NCBI GenBank assembly: GCA_964394585.1
Contig: CAYMYI010000017.1
Coordinates: 1 to 49,078 of the forward strand
Direction of reading: 5' to 3'
Length of the DNA: 49,078 nt
Origin: CAYUJH01 sp964394585
GTDB taxonomy: Bacteria; Bacteroidota; Bacteroidia; Cytophagales; Flammeovirgaceae
A program made the position numbers and the translations under genes. The number at the start of each line of letters is the position of its first letter. Within the stretch, counting starts at the first letter, position 1. The notes under the pieces are model-generated. The model searched no databases, had not been told where the DNA came from, and worked only from the letters and a program-made list of their open reading frames with translations. Below are positions 25,059 through 32,745 of this stretch, piece by piece.

Positions 25059-25089
25059 AAAGCCCGCCCTACTGTTAGGGGGGGCTTTT
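25059..25089 (+). terminator. Intrinsic terminator after mdh
   Basis: AAAGCCCGCCCTA (25059-25071) pairs with TAGGGGGGGCTTT (25076-25088) with one G-G mismatch and a 4-base loop. The T-run is short (TTTTC), and the next gene starts only 10 bp later, so partial read-through is possible. Confidence 0.7.
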
Positions 25090-25098
25090 CTGTAAAAA

Positions 25099-26895
25099 AT
25101 GATACTCGCAATGAAAGAATATTGGCTACTTGGCGTATTTTTTTGCTGCTTCTTGGGAGCATTGAACGGGCAACCCTTAGCAGAAAAACAAAAGATTGCT
25201 TTTGTAATTGATGATTTTTTCTTTGAACCCGAAGCCGTGTATTCCGATTGGGAATATGCATTACGCTTAGCCCACTTTGTGCAAAAAGCTGCTGCCGATT
25301 CGATCCCTCTTCATTTTTTTTTCGGGCATACCAAACGCGATTACGTCGCTAATTCTTTATATCCGTTTTTGCAGCAGCCGCAAAATACAATAGGTAGGTA
25401 TATCCATTCGGCATCTGACATCTCGGTTCGGCATAGGTATGTTACCCAACCCGACCAGTTCAACGAGGAGTTTGTACCCATCACCTTTAGTATTGCTCCA
25501 AATGCTTCGGTTTTACAAACCTTTCGAAAACTGCAACACCTTGGCGATTCTACCACTATGGCAAATTTAGTCGAGCAACATGCAGAAGAACTCAGTGAGC
25601 AATTTATAAGCAATACGGCCCGGCTACAACAAACGGTGGGGGCAGCGTTCCCACAAGTGATGGCATGCTCAATGGATGAACTTATGCTAGAAGTACTGCC
25701 TTTACTTTGGAAAAAACTGCAAAGAAAAGGCTGGATGAGCCTACAACTTTCCGAATTGTTGCAGGCTCATGTATTTAAACATCTACCCAAAGAAGCGCAC
25801 AAAGATGTGCTTTCAAAAGGAAATTTACCTGCCTATGCTGCGGCAACTCTTAGCGATTTTTGGCGTCCATCCTTATGGCTTGATTGGCAGATCGAACTGA
25901 TATTGCACTCGCTAACTACCGAAGAAATGGCAGGGCAACTGTTTTTGGCGGCAGCAGGGGTATATGGGCAGCCCGATAAAATATTAGAAAAATGGATTGA
26001 GGCACAGCAATTAGGAGGGGTTATTTTACTGAAAGGTTCTAAAAAAGAGTTTGTAAAGCGCGTTGCCCGATTCGATTCACTAGCTCGGTTACACAATGGC
26101 ATCCCTTTGCTGTACAGTGCCGATGCAGAGCCTAGTTTGTTGAACAACAAAATCAGTGGATTGCCCAAAGTTCCTAGAACCAACTCGTTAAAAACGATCG
26201 AAGCAGTAGATTCTATAGCAGCCATCATTTCATCATCTTTAAAAGAAATAGGGATTCATCAGAACTATGCACCAGTTGCCGACCTCAGCCCAAACAATGA
26301 GGCAATTGGCAACCGTACCTTTGGCGAAGATACTTTGGCAGTAGCCGAATTGGCAGGGCAGTTTGTGAAGACTACACAGGCGATGGGAATTGTAGCCACC
26401 GCCAAACATTTTCCGGGGCATGGCTATGTTACTGGCGATAGCCACGCGATGCTACCGATAATTTCAGGTGAATTGAAAGAAATAAGTGTCTATCAGCCTT
26501 TAATCGATAGCGGATTACTGAGCATCATGGTAGGTCATCTTGCCATTGAAGACAATTCTGCATACGATACTAAAGGCTTGCCGGCGAGTTGTTCGCGCGC
26601 AGTAGTAACCGATTTGCTCAAGGAAAAAATGGGCTTTAAAGGTATTGTGGTTACCGATGCCATGCGTATGGGCGGGGTGCGGAACGTGCCAAATGCAGCA
26701 TTGGAAGCAGTGAAAGCAGGGTGCGATATGATTTTGATGGAACCCGATGTGCCTACAGCGGTACAATCGGTAGTAGAAGCAATGCGGACTGATGTATCGT
26801 TTCGAGCGCAGGTGGAAGAGTCGGTTCGCAAAATTATTCGACTGAAACTTTGTTTACAACGTTTACCACTTGCTCCTCTTACAGGATATCCTTAA
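25099..26895 (+). CDS. Glycoside hydrolase family 3 (NagZ-like) with an unassigned N-terminal domain
   Basis: The 598-residue product has a signal peptide (to about Gly24), an unassigned region at about 30-265 and a GH3 catalytic domain at about 270-595. GH3 landmarks are YSADAEPS (339-346), QNYAPVADLSPN, GNRTFGED, the NagZ-type His/Asp motif KHFPGHG (436-442) with DSH (447-449), and the probable nucleophile Asp520 in IVVTDAMRMGG. NagZ-like enzymes remove beta-linked N-acetylglucosamine, for instance in peptidoglycan turnover. A signal peptide implies action outside the cytoplasm. An alternative ATG at 25111 would also give a signal peptide. The N-terminal domain (starting KIAFVIDDFFFEPEAV) is not one I recognise. 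Confidence 0.85.
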   Translation: MILAMKEYWLLGVFFCCFLGALNGQPLAEKQKIAFVIDDFFFEPEAVYSDWEYALRLAHFVQKAAADSIPLHFFFGHTKRDYVANSLYPFLQQPQNTIGRYIHSASDISVRHRYVTQPDQFNEEFVPITFSIAPNASVLQTFRKLQHLGDSTTMANLVEQHAEELSEQFISNTARLQQTVGAAFPQVMACSMDELMLEVLPLLWKKLQRKGWMSLQLSELLQAHVFKHLPKEAHKDVLSKGNLPAYAAATLSDFWRPSLWLDWQIELILHSLTTEEMAGQLFLAAAGVYGQPDKILEKWIEAQQLGGVILLKGSKKEFVKRVARFDSLARLHNGIPLLYSADAEPSLLNNKISGLPKVPRTNSLKTIEAVDSIAAIISSSLKEIGIHQNYAPVADLSPNNEAIGNRTFGEDTLAVAELAGQFVKTTQAMGIVATAKHFPGHGYVTGDSHAMLPIISGELKEISVYQPLIDSGLLSIMVGHLAIEDNSAYDTKGLPASCSRAVVTDLLKEKMGFKGIVVTDAMRMGGVRNVPNAALEAVKAGCDMILMEPDVPTAVQSVVEAMRTDVSFRAQVEESVRKIIRLKLCLQRLPLAPLTGYP

Positions 26896-26989
26896 AAAGC
26901 ATCAACTTTTTTGAACCAATTCACTAGTATGCAAGTTTGATGTGTAAACGTTATTTGTATAAACATTAATTGTATTAAAGTAGATTATT

Positions 26990-27586
26990 ATGAAAACATT
27001 GAAACGCATTGTGTTATTCACTTTTATTGGTTTGGTAGGCTTTGCTTTCAAGGCTGCCGAGAAACCTACACGCTACAACGTAGATATCAACGAGAGTAAT
27101 ATAGTGTGGGTAGGGAAGAAAGTAACCGGTGGGCACACAGGAAACATTAGCATTGCGAAGGGTAATTTAGAAATGGAAGAAGGCAAGCTTGTAGGAGGTT
27201 ATTTTGAAATTGACATGGCTTCGATGACTTGTAGCGACCTGAACGGTAAAATAGCTGATAAGCTTTTGGGGCATCTTAAGTCCGACGACTTTTTTGGAGT
27301 AGCAAACCATGCCACTTCAACCCTTACAATTACAAAAGCACTGTGGCAAGGTGAAAATACCTACAAAATCACAGGGGATCTTACTATTAAAGGCATTACA
27401 AAGGAGATTCGTTTTCCGGCAACTGTACAAGAAGAAAACGGGGTTATCACAGCTAAGGCAGAAATTGTAGTCGATCGTGCTGAGTATGATATCCGTTATG
27501 GGTCGGGTAGTTTCTTCGATAACCTCGGCGATAAAACCATTTACGACGACTTCGAACTTACCGTACAACTTGTAGCAAAACAGTAA
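26990..27586 (+). CDS. YceI-family protein
   Basis: The 198-residue product has a signal-peptide-like N-terminus (to about residue 23) and then a YceI/lipocalin-like beta barrel: YNVDINESNIVWVGKKVTG, GYFEIDMASMTCSDL, LKSDDFFGVANHAT, TIKGITKEIRFPA. Family members hold isoprenoid or other amphipathic ligands in a long pocket; most are periplasmic and several are stress-induced. The ligand here is unknown. It is 94 bp after the GH3 gene and followed by a shared terminator, so it is probably monocistronic. Confidence 0.93.
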   Translation: MKTLKRIVLFTFIGLVGFAFKAAEKPTRYNVDINESNIVWVGKKVTGGHTGNISIAKGNLEMEEGKLVGGYFEIDMASMTCSDLNGKIADKLLGHLKSDDFFGVANHATSTLTITKALWQGENTYKITGDLTIKGITKEIRFPATVQEENGVITAKAEIVVDRAEYDIRYGSGSFFDNLGDKTIYDDFELTVQLVAKQ

Positions 27587-27606
27587 ATAAACTTGCTAAG
27601 AATCCA

Positions 27607-27637
27607 AAAGCCACCTTTGAATGGGTGGCTTTTTTTA
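27607..27637. terminator. Bidirectional terminator between the YceI gene and ispF
   Basis: AAAGCCACC (27607-27615) pairs perfectly with GGTGGCTTT (27624-27632), and the plus strand continues in a run of T. The ispF stop codon lies at 27635 on the opposite strand, so the hairpin also follows ispF. Confidence 0.88.
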
Positions 27638-28123
27638 TGGGTTTTTATAAATCAGCGCAACAGCGTGTGCAGCAACACCTTCTTCTCTGCCTACAAACCC
27701 TAATTTTTCAGTAGTGGTGGCTTTCAGCGAAATATCTTCTTGGGGAATTTGCATAACTTCTGCCAAGCATGCCTGCATTTTAGGAATGTAGGGGTTGACT
27801 TTGGGCTGTTCTAAACATACCGTTACATCGACATTTCCCACCTCGTAGCCGGCATTTCGCACTAATTTCATCACTTCTTTCAGCAAAATTTTACTGTCGA
27901 TGCCTTTATACTGAGGGTCTTTATCAGAAAAATGATAGCCGATGTCGCGCAAAGCGGCAGCCCCCAAAAGGGCATCGCAAATTACATGAATGAGCACGTC
28001 GGCATCAGAGTGCCCTACAGCGCCATGGGTGTGTTCAAGTTGAATTCCTCCAAGCCAAAAAGGGTGTCCTTGAGCTAGTTTGTGGACATCGTAGCCCTGC
28101 CCAATACGTATATGAAAAGCCAT
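27635..28123 (-). CDS. ispF: 2-C-methyl-D-erythritol 2,4-cyclodiphosphate synthase
   Basis: The 162-residue product cyclises CDP-methylerythritol phosphate in the MEP pathway to isoprenoid precursors. Metal ligands Asp12 and His14 lie in GYDVH. HSDADVLIHVICDALLGAAALRDIG contains the other conserved His/Asp cluster, and the C-terminal LKATTTEKLGFVGREEGVAAHAV is diagnostic. Length is normal. It is 6 bp downstream of a small secreted-protein gene and probably co-transcribed with it. Confidence 0.97.
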   Translation of the reverse strand: MAFHIRIGQGYDVHKLAQGHPFWLGGIQLEHTHGAVGHSDADVLIHVICDALLGAAALRDIGYHFSDKDPQYKGIDSKILLKEVMKLVRNAGYEVGNVDVTVCLEQPKVNPYIPKMQACLAEVMQIPQEDISLKATTTEKLGFVGREEGVAAHAVALIYKNP

Positions 28124-28129
28124 GTTAGT

Positions 28130-28543
28130 TTAATCTTTAAATTTTTGAACGATAATGTATTTGCCATTTTTCCATTCGGGATTCATTTGCCTCATGTTGC
28201 TGACGGCAAATTGCTCAGCAATTTGAGGCGAGGGATGCCCCAAGGCAGCTCCATAAACCGAAAGTGTTTTACCACTTCCCAACTCCACCGTTGCCATAAT
28301 TACGACTCCGTGCCCTTTTTTACCGGTAGAAGCTACTTTTCGAATCATGAGGTCATCGTTCACTAACTCTACCAACTTGAGGTTAGCAAGAAACTCAGCA
28401 TCAGTTTGGTTAGGCATATTTCGTACACTCATAAAATCGCTACGCCCATTTTGAATGTTTTTGTAGGCAAATACGGCAGATTGCCCCCACACTAAGCAAG
28501 AGCTGAAAACGGAAAAGCTTAAAAGCAACAAGAGATGTTTCAT
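28130..28543 (-). CDS. Small secreted hypothetical protein
   Basis: The family is not recognised. The 137-residue product starts with a signal peptide (MKHLLLLLSFSVFSSCLVWG). A cysteine at residue 16 is not in a good lipobox, so lipoprotein status is doubtful. The mature part is about 115 residues of alpha/beta type with no catalytic motif. The ATG at 28543 is chosen over an upstream in-frame ATG at 28588 because it begins directly at the signal peptide and does not run into the divergent gene at 28590. It is co-oriented with ispF, 6 bp apart. Confidence 0.65.
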   Translation of the reverse strand: MKHLLLLLSFSVFSSCLVWGQSAVFAYKNIQNGRSDFMSVRNMPNQTDAEFLANLKLVELVNDDLMIRKVASTGKKGHGVVIMATVELGSGKTLSVYGAALGHPSPQIAEQFAVSNMRQMNPEWKNGKYIIVQKFKD

Positions 28544-28589
28544 TTCGCTAATTTCGTATGAAAAACTATTGATTACGAAAATATACATA

Positions 28590-28976
28590 ATGAAAGCTAG
28601 AAGTTTGTTAGCAGCGGCAGCGATTTCGGGTGCGTTTGCCGTAAGCTTAGGGGCTTTTGGGGCACATGCTCTGAAAGATTTTTTAGTAGCCAGTGGACGT
28701 GTTGATACTTATGAAACAGCCGTTTCCTATCATTTTTACCATACCTTGGCTTTGTTGGGGGTAGGAGCATTGGCGCAGTTTAATGGGCAAAAAGGCCTGA
28801 TGCGCGCAGGGTGGTTTTTATTGGCTGGCATGCTCATTTTTTCAGGTTCGTTATATCTACTGTGTTTTACCAATGTTGGTATTTTAGGGGCTGTAACCCC
28901 TTTTGGAGGGGTCGCCTTAATTATGGGGTGGGGGCAACTGGCTTGGGTGGTTTTAAAAAGCACGCAAACTGCATAA
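28590..28976 (+). CDS. DUF423 family membrane protein
   Basis: The 128-residue product has four predicted membrane helices. The N-terminal signature is ISGAFAVSLGAFGAHALKDFL, followed by YETAVSYHFYHTLALLGVG and a C-terminal SGSLYLLCFTNVGILGAVTPFGGVALIMGW. These are the hallmark segments of the DUF423/YgdD family, inner-membrane proteins of unknown function. The ATG at 28590 fits the family start; an upstream TTG at 28569 would add seven unrelated residues. It is divergent from the small secreted-protein gene with only 46 bp between starts. Confidence 0.93.
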   Translation: MKARSLLAAAAISGAFAVSLGAFGAHALKDFLVASGRVDTYETAVSYHFYHTLALLGVGALAQFNGQKGLMRAGWFLLAGMLIFSGSLYLLCFTNVGILGAVTPFGGVALIMGWGQLAWVVLKSTQTA

Positions 28977-28978
28977 AA

Positions 28979-29004
28979 AAAGACCTTGAACTTTCAAGGT
29001 CTTT
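28979..29004. terminator. Bidirectional terminator between the DUF423 and DUF1573 genes
   Basis: AAAGACCTTG (28979-28988) pairs perfectly with CAAGGTCTTT (28995-29004) around a 6-base loop, with A- and T-runs on either side. It sits between convergent genes. Confidence 0.85.
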
Positions 29005-29025
29005 CGTATGCATATTAAAGCTGGG

Positions 29026-29439
29026 TTATTGCCCTTCCGATTTTTTGGGTAATATGTTGGTAGTAATGCTAATGCGTTCTTGCGGATTAGAAGCATTTGA
29101 AAACACGGTAATTACTTTGTTTTGAATTCCCATTTTACCGGTGCTGTTGAACGTGATTAAAATCTCGCCGGTTTCACCAGGCATAATCGGTTCACGAGGC
29201 CATTCCGGTGCTGTACATCCACAGGTAGTGGCGATGTTAGTGAGTACAAGTGGTGCCTCACCAGTGTTTTCAAAGGTGAACGTGTGGCTTACCACATCTC
29301 CTTGATAAATGTCCCCAAATTCGTAAGTACTTTCTTGGAATTCGATTTTGGCAGCTTTGGCATTGTCTTGTGCCAAGGTTGAGAGTGCACAACTTGCCAT
29401 CAGTGCTAATAATAGAGCAGCAAATACATTCTTTCTCAT
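29026..29439 (-). CDS. DUF1573 domain protein
   Basis: The 137-residue product has a signal peptide (to about Ala23) and one DUF1573 domain of about 100 residues, an Ig-like beta sandwich. Its signature is YEFGDIYQGDVVSHTFTFEN, followed by TCGCTAPEWP and MPGETGEILITFNSTGK. The family is common in Bacteroidota and periplasmic; its function is not established. The ATG at 29439 is used because the longer open frame upstream overlaps the helicase gene. It ends near a bidirectional terminator. Confidence 0.92.
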   Translation of the reverse strand: MRKNVFAALLLALMASCALSTLAQDNAKAAKIEFQESTYEFGDIYQGDVVSHTFTFENTGEAPLVLTNIATTCGCTAPEWPREPIMPGETGEILITFNSTGKMGIQNKVITVFSNASNPQERISITTNILPKKSEGQ

Positions 29440-29469
29440 AGAAACTATGTTTAAGTTGAAATTTGAATA

Positions 29470-29477
29470 CAAAACTA
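29470..29477 (-). promoter_or_regulatory. Candidate -7 element of the DUF1573 gene
   Basis: The minus strand reads TAGTTTTG (TAnnTTTG). Its TAG is also the stop codon of the upstream helicase gene (29475-29477), so promoter and coding end overlap. The leader would be about 26 nt. No TTG box was found at 17-23 bp. Confidence 0.4.
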
Positions 29478-30887
29478 ACGAAAAAACTGTGGTAGAAAGT
29501 TTACCAAATATAGTTCGTCTGTCGCACGTGTGAATGCTGTGTAGAGCCATCGAAGCCATTCGGTATTGTACATTTCGGGTCGAACAAATCCCATATTTAC
29601 AAAAACAGCATTCCATTGCCCTCCCTGCGATTTGTGGCACGTAAGCGCGTAGGCAAACTTTATTTGTAACGCATTTAGGTAAGGGTCAGTTTGTAACAAG
29701 TCATTCATTTTAACATTTTCTGTTACCTCGTTCATATGAGCTTGCATCACCTTTCCTAGTAATGCTTCTTGATCTTCCTGTTTTAAGTTTGGGCTAAACG
29801 AGTGCAGTGTGTTTAGGTGTACCTTGGCTTCGAACGTAGGATGGTCAGGACAGTCTACCAACCTAAGGCGTAAGTCGGCAAAGCGAAATCCGTAACGTTC
29901 TTCTATATTATTTACGCTTTGAATTTGAACAAACTCACCGTTTGCCAAAAAACCAGCCGGAGAGTCAGCAGGGAGCCACATGTAATTATTTTTTACAATC
30001 ATCAGAAAATCGCCAGCTTCAATTTCTTGCTCGCTCAAGTGAATTTGCCTGCGAATCATCTGGTTAAATTGTGTGGCTTCTCGGTTTGATCGGCAGACGA
30101 CGCATGTATTCTCGATGCCAAATTTTTCGTACGCATACCGCAAGCCATCTTCTAATTTTTCATGAGTCATTCGGTAAATATCGCGGAAAGAGCGTGTATG
30201 AATTTGTAGCTGAAACGTGTTTTGCCGAATTTGTTCACGGATTGCCGTAGCATTACTCAAGATGCCTGAACCTTGCGCCTGCCGTACAACTTCTTGCAAC
30301 TCTACACTTTGTAGTTGTAAACGGAAGTTCTCTAAGATATCTACATTAAATGCGGGGCTTACCGATTGATGTACTGGAGGAAGTTGCGCAGTATCACCTA
30401 CTAAAATGAGTTTATTGTTGGCGTCTTCTTCTTGAAATACATAATTGATGAGTTCTTCGAGTAAACTACGTGAACTGAGTCCATCGGAATGACCAATCAT
30501 AGAAGCCTCGTCGGCTATAAAAATGGTATCCCTATGTGTATTAGCTTGCCGAATGAAACGAAAGAATCCGGCTTGGCTATCTTGCTCTGGTTTAAAAATA
30601 ATTTTATGAATCGTAAATGCTTTCCGTTGTGCATACGACGACATCACCTTTGCTGCCCTCCCCGTTGGAGCGAGTAAAATATAGCGGTATTTAAAGTAGC
30701 GAAGTGCTTGTACTAGTGTAGAAATTAAAGTGGTTTTGCCCGTGCCCGCGTATCCTTTTAAGAGTAAGGTATGCCGTTGGGTACTGTGGTCTTGTAAGAA
30801 GGCATCTAGCTTACGAAATGCCTCGGTTTGCCCTTCGGTTGGCGAAAAAGGAAAATGTTGAACCAGTAATTCAAAAGGAGAAGCCAT
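29475..30887 (-). CDS. RecD-like SF1B helicase / AAA-type ATPase
   Basis: The 470-residue product has Walker A GYAGTGKTT (45-53, Lys51), motif Ia LLAPTGRAAKVMS, motif II IFIADEASM (Asp126-Glu127) and motif III LILVGDTAQLPPV. The C-terminal half carries TCHKSQGGQW and YTAFTRATDELYLVNF, the UvrD_C_2-type segments of RecD and related enzymes. It is much shorter than RecD2 and lacks its long N-terminal region, so it is a compact stand-alone helicase or translocase, common in Bacteroidota. The DNA role is inferred from the family. It begins 5 bp after kynU and is probably co-transcribed with it. Confidence 0.88.
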   Translation of the reverse strand: MASPFELLVQHFPFSPTEGQTEAFRKLDAFLQDHSTQRHTLLLKGYAGTGKTTLISTLVQALRYFKYRYILLAPTGRAAKVMSSYAQRKAFTIHKIIFKPEQDSQAGFFRFIRQANTHRDTIFIADEASMIGHSDGLSSRSLLEELINYVFQEEDANNKLILVGDTAQLPPVHQSVSPAFNVDILENFRLQLQSVELQEVVRQAQGSGILSNATAIREQIRQNTFQLQIHTRSFRDIYRMTHEKLEDGLRYAYEKFGIENTCVVCRSNREATQFNQMIRRQIHLSEQEIEAGDFLMIVKNNYMWLPADSPAGFLANGEFVQIQSVNNIEERYGFRFADLRLRLVDCPDHPTFEAKVHLNTLHSFSPNLKQEDQEALLGKVMQAHMNEVTENVKMNDLLQTDPYLNALQIKFAYALTCHKSQGGQWNAVFVNMGFVRPEMYNTEWLRWLYTAFTRATDELYLVNFLPQFFR

Positions 30888-30892
30888 ATTTT

Positions 30893-32185
30893 TTACAGAG
30901 AGCCGATGGCATCTTTTAAGATTGTGTAAAAACGAAAAACATCAGTAAACGAATTGTATAGAGGCACAGGAGCCACGCGAATTACATCTGGCTCGCGCCA
31001 ATCGGCTATTACTCCTCGTGCTGTAAGGTACTCAAAAATTGCTTTACCATAGGGTTGCAATATAAGCGAAAGCTGACATCCTCTTTCATGTGGATTTTCA
31101 GGAGTGATAATGCGCAAACCCACTTGGTTTTGTTCATTTTGTAACTTACGCATCAATTCATACAAATACGCTGTAAGTTTTTGGCTTTTTTCTACCAAGG
31201 CGGGCATAGTAGCTTTCTGAAATACTTCCAGCGAAGCGCGATGAGCCGCCATTAGCAAAATTGGGGCATTACTCAATTGCCAGCCTTCAGCCCCTAACAT
31301 GGGTTTGAAATCTTCTTTCATCAGAAACCGCTCTTCTTGGTTATGCCCCCACCAGCCGGCAAAGCGCGGAGTGTCTAAATTTAGCCCATGCTTTTCGTGC
31401 ACAAATACCCCCGAAACACCTCCAGGGCTCGAATTTAAATACTTATACGAACACCAAGTGGCAAAATCTACTTCCCAATCGTGCAAATGTAAAGGTACGT
31501 TCCCAACGGCATGCGCCAAATCAAACCCTATGAATGCCCCTATTGCATGAGCAGTTTCCACGATACTAGCCAATGGGAAGAGTTGTCCGGTGTAATAATT
31601 GACGCCACCCATCATCACGAGAGCAAGCGAATCGCGATTGGCTTCAATAGTATGCAGAATATCTTCGGGGCGTAGTGTTTCTTCTCCTTGCCTAGGTTGC
31701 AAGGCGATGATGGCTTCCTCAGGCGAAAATCCATGATAGGCTACTTGCGAGGCTACGGCATATTGGTCGGATGGAAACGCACCACCTTCCATCAGGATTT
31801 TAAATCGTTTAGCAGTGGGACGATAAAAGGACACCATCATTAAATGTAAATTCACCGTGAGGGCATTCATGGCAACTACTTCGTGTACATTAGCCCCTAC
31901 GATTTCAGCGAGTAATGGCGAAAGTGGCTTATGGTAGGGCATCCATGGTAGGTCTCCTTTGAAATGTCCTTCTACTCCATATTTTTTCCAATTTTCAAGT
32001 TCATCTAAAATATATCTTTTGGTGCTTTTGGGTTGTAATCCTAATGAATTTCCACAAAAGTAGACTGTAGGTTCACCGTGGTGTTCTGGTATGTAAAACT
32101 CTTTTCGGAAATGTTTGAGGGGGTCGGCATAGTCGCATTTTTGTGCATAATCGAGGGTAGCAAACGTATCGTTAAGTAAGGTCAT
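30893..32185 (-). CDS. kynU: Kynureninase
   Basis: The 430-residue product cleaves kynurenine or 3-hydroxykynurenine to alanine and (hydroxy)anthranilate with PLP. The start YFCGNSLGLQPK is diagnostic. The cofactor-binding FDLAHAVGN (Asp222, His225) and the Schiff-base lysine Lys248 in CSYKYLNSSPGG follow, and the C-terminus has the RGVIADWREPDVIRVAPVPLYN segment. Length is normal. No other kynurenine-pathway gene is in the window; the role may be de novo NAD synthesis or tryptophan degradation. A RecD-like helicase gene follows 5 bp downstream. Confidence 0.97.
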   Translation of the reverse strand: MTLLNDTFATLDYAQKCDYADPLKHFRKEFYIPEHHGEPTVYFCGNSLGLQPKSTKRYILDELENWKKYGVEGHFKGDLPWMPYHKPLSPLLAEIVGANVHEVVAMNALTVNLHLMMVSFYRPTAKRFKILMEGGAFPSDQYAVASQVAYHGFSPEEAIIALQPRQGEETLRPEDILHTIEANRDSLALVMMGGVNYYTGQLFPLASIVETAHAIGAFIGFDLAHAVGNVPLHLHDWEVDFATWCSYKYLNSSPGGVSGVFVHEKHGLNLDTPRFAGWWGHNQEERFLMKEDFKPMLGAEGWQLSNAPILLMAAHRASLEVFQKATMPALVEKSQKLTAYLYELMRKLQNEQNQVGLRIITPENPHERGCQLSLILQPYGKAIFEYLTARGVIADWREPDVIRVAPVPLYNSFTDVFRFYTILKDAIGSL

Positions 32186-32365
32186 ATAATCGGAAGATCA
32201 GTGTTGAACAAAGCCCCTAAATATACCTGACATTCTTGGTTTGTCGAAGGCAATCACAGGAAATTCTACTCCTATCGTAATGTCGCTCGTATTCCAGTGG
32301 AAAGTCCTCAAAAGCCAAGTATTTTGCTTTGCAAAATGGGGCTACAATTATTTTAGAAAAAATGT

Positions 32366-32395
32366 TTGCACTTAAAAAAAAAGAATATAGTTTTG
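32366..32395 (+). promoter_or_regulatory. Promoter of the tRNA-Tyr-Gly-Thr-tuf operon
   Basis: TTG (32366-32368), 19 bp, then TAGTTTTG (32388-32395) is a full match to the Bacteroidota housekeeping promoter. It is extended by CACTCC. Transcription should start just after 32398, about 25 bp before tRNA-Tyr. Confidence 0.75.
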
Positions 32396-32423
32396 CACTC
32401 CAAATTTACACAACGCTTGTAAA

Positions 32424-32505
32424 GGGGGGATACCAAAGCGGTCAACTGGGACGGACTGTAAATCCGTTGGCTCTGCCTTCGCAGGTTCGAATCCTGCTCC
32501 CCCCA
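32424..32505 (+). tRNA. tRNA-Tyr (anticodon GUA)
   Basis: An 82-nt class II tRNA. Acceptor GGGGGGA pairs with TCCCCCC, followed by an A discriminator. The anticodon loop is CTGTAAA with GTA, the variable arm is long, and the T-arm is GCAGG-TTCGAAT-CCTGC. CCA is not encoded. It is the first gene of the tRNA-tuf transcript. Confidence 0.96.
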
Positions 32506-32530
32506 CATAAGTTTTGTGCAAGTTTGATAA

Positions 32531-32603
32531 GCGGGAGTAGCTCAGTTGGTAGAGCGACAGCCTTCCAAGCTGTAGGTCGCGGGTTCGAGCCTCGTCTCCC
32601 GCT
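32531..32603 (+). tRNA. tRNA-Gly (anticodon UCC)
   Basis: A 73-nt class I tRNA. Acceptor GCGGGAG pairs with CTCCCGC, with a T discriminator. The anticodon loop CTTCCAA carries TCC. The T-arm contains GGTTCGAGC. It lies 25 bp after tRNA-Tyr. Confidence 0.96.
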
Positions 32604-32617
32604 CAATTAATTGTATT

Positions 32618-32689
<72 letters not shown>

Positions 32690-32745
32690 CTATATTTCTC
32701 ACACTCTAGCTTTATTAATTCATTTACTTTTAATAGCACAAAAAG

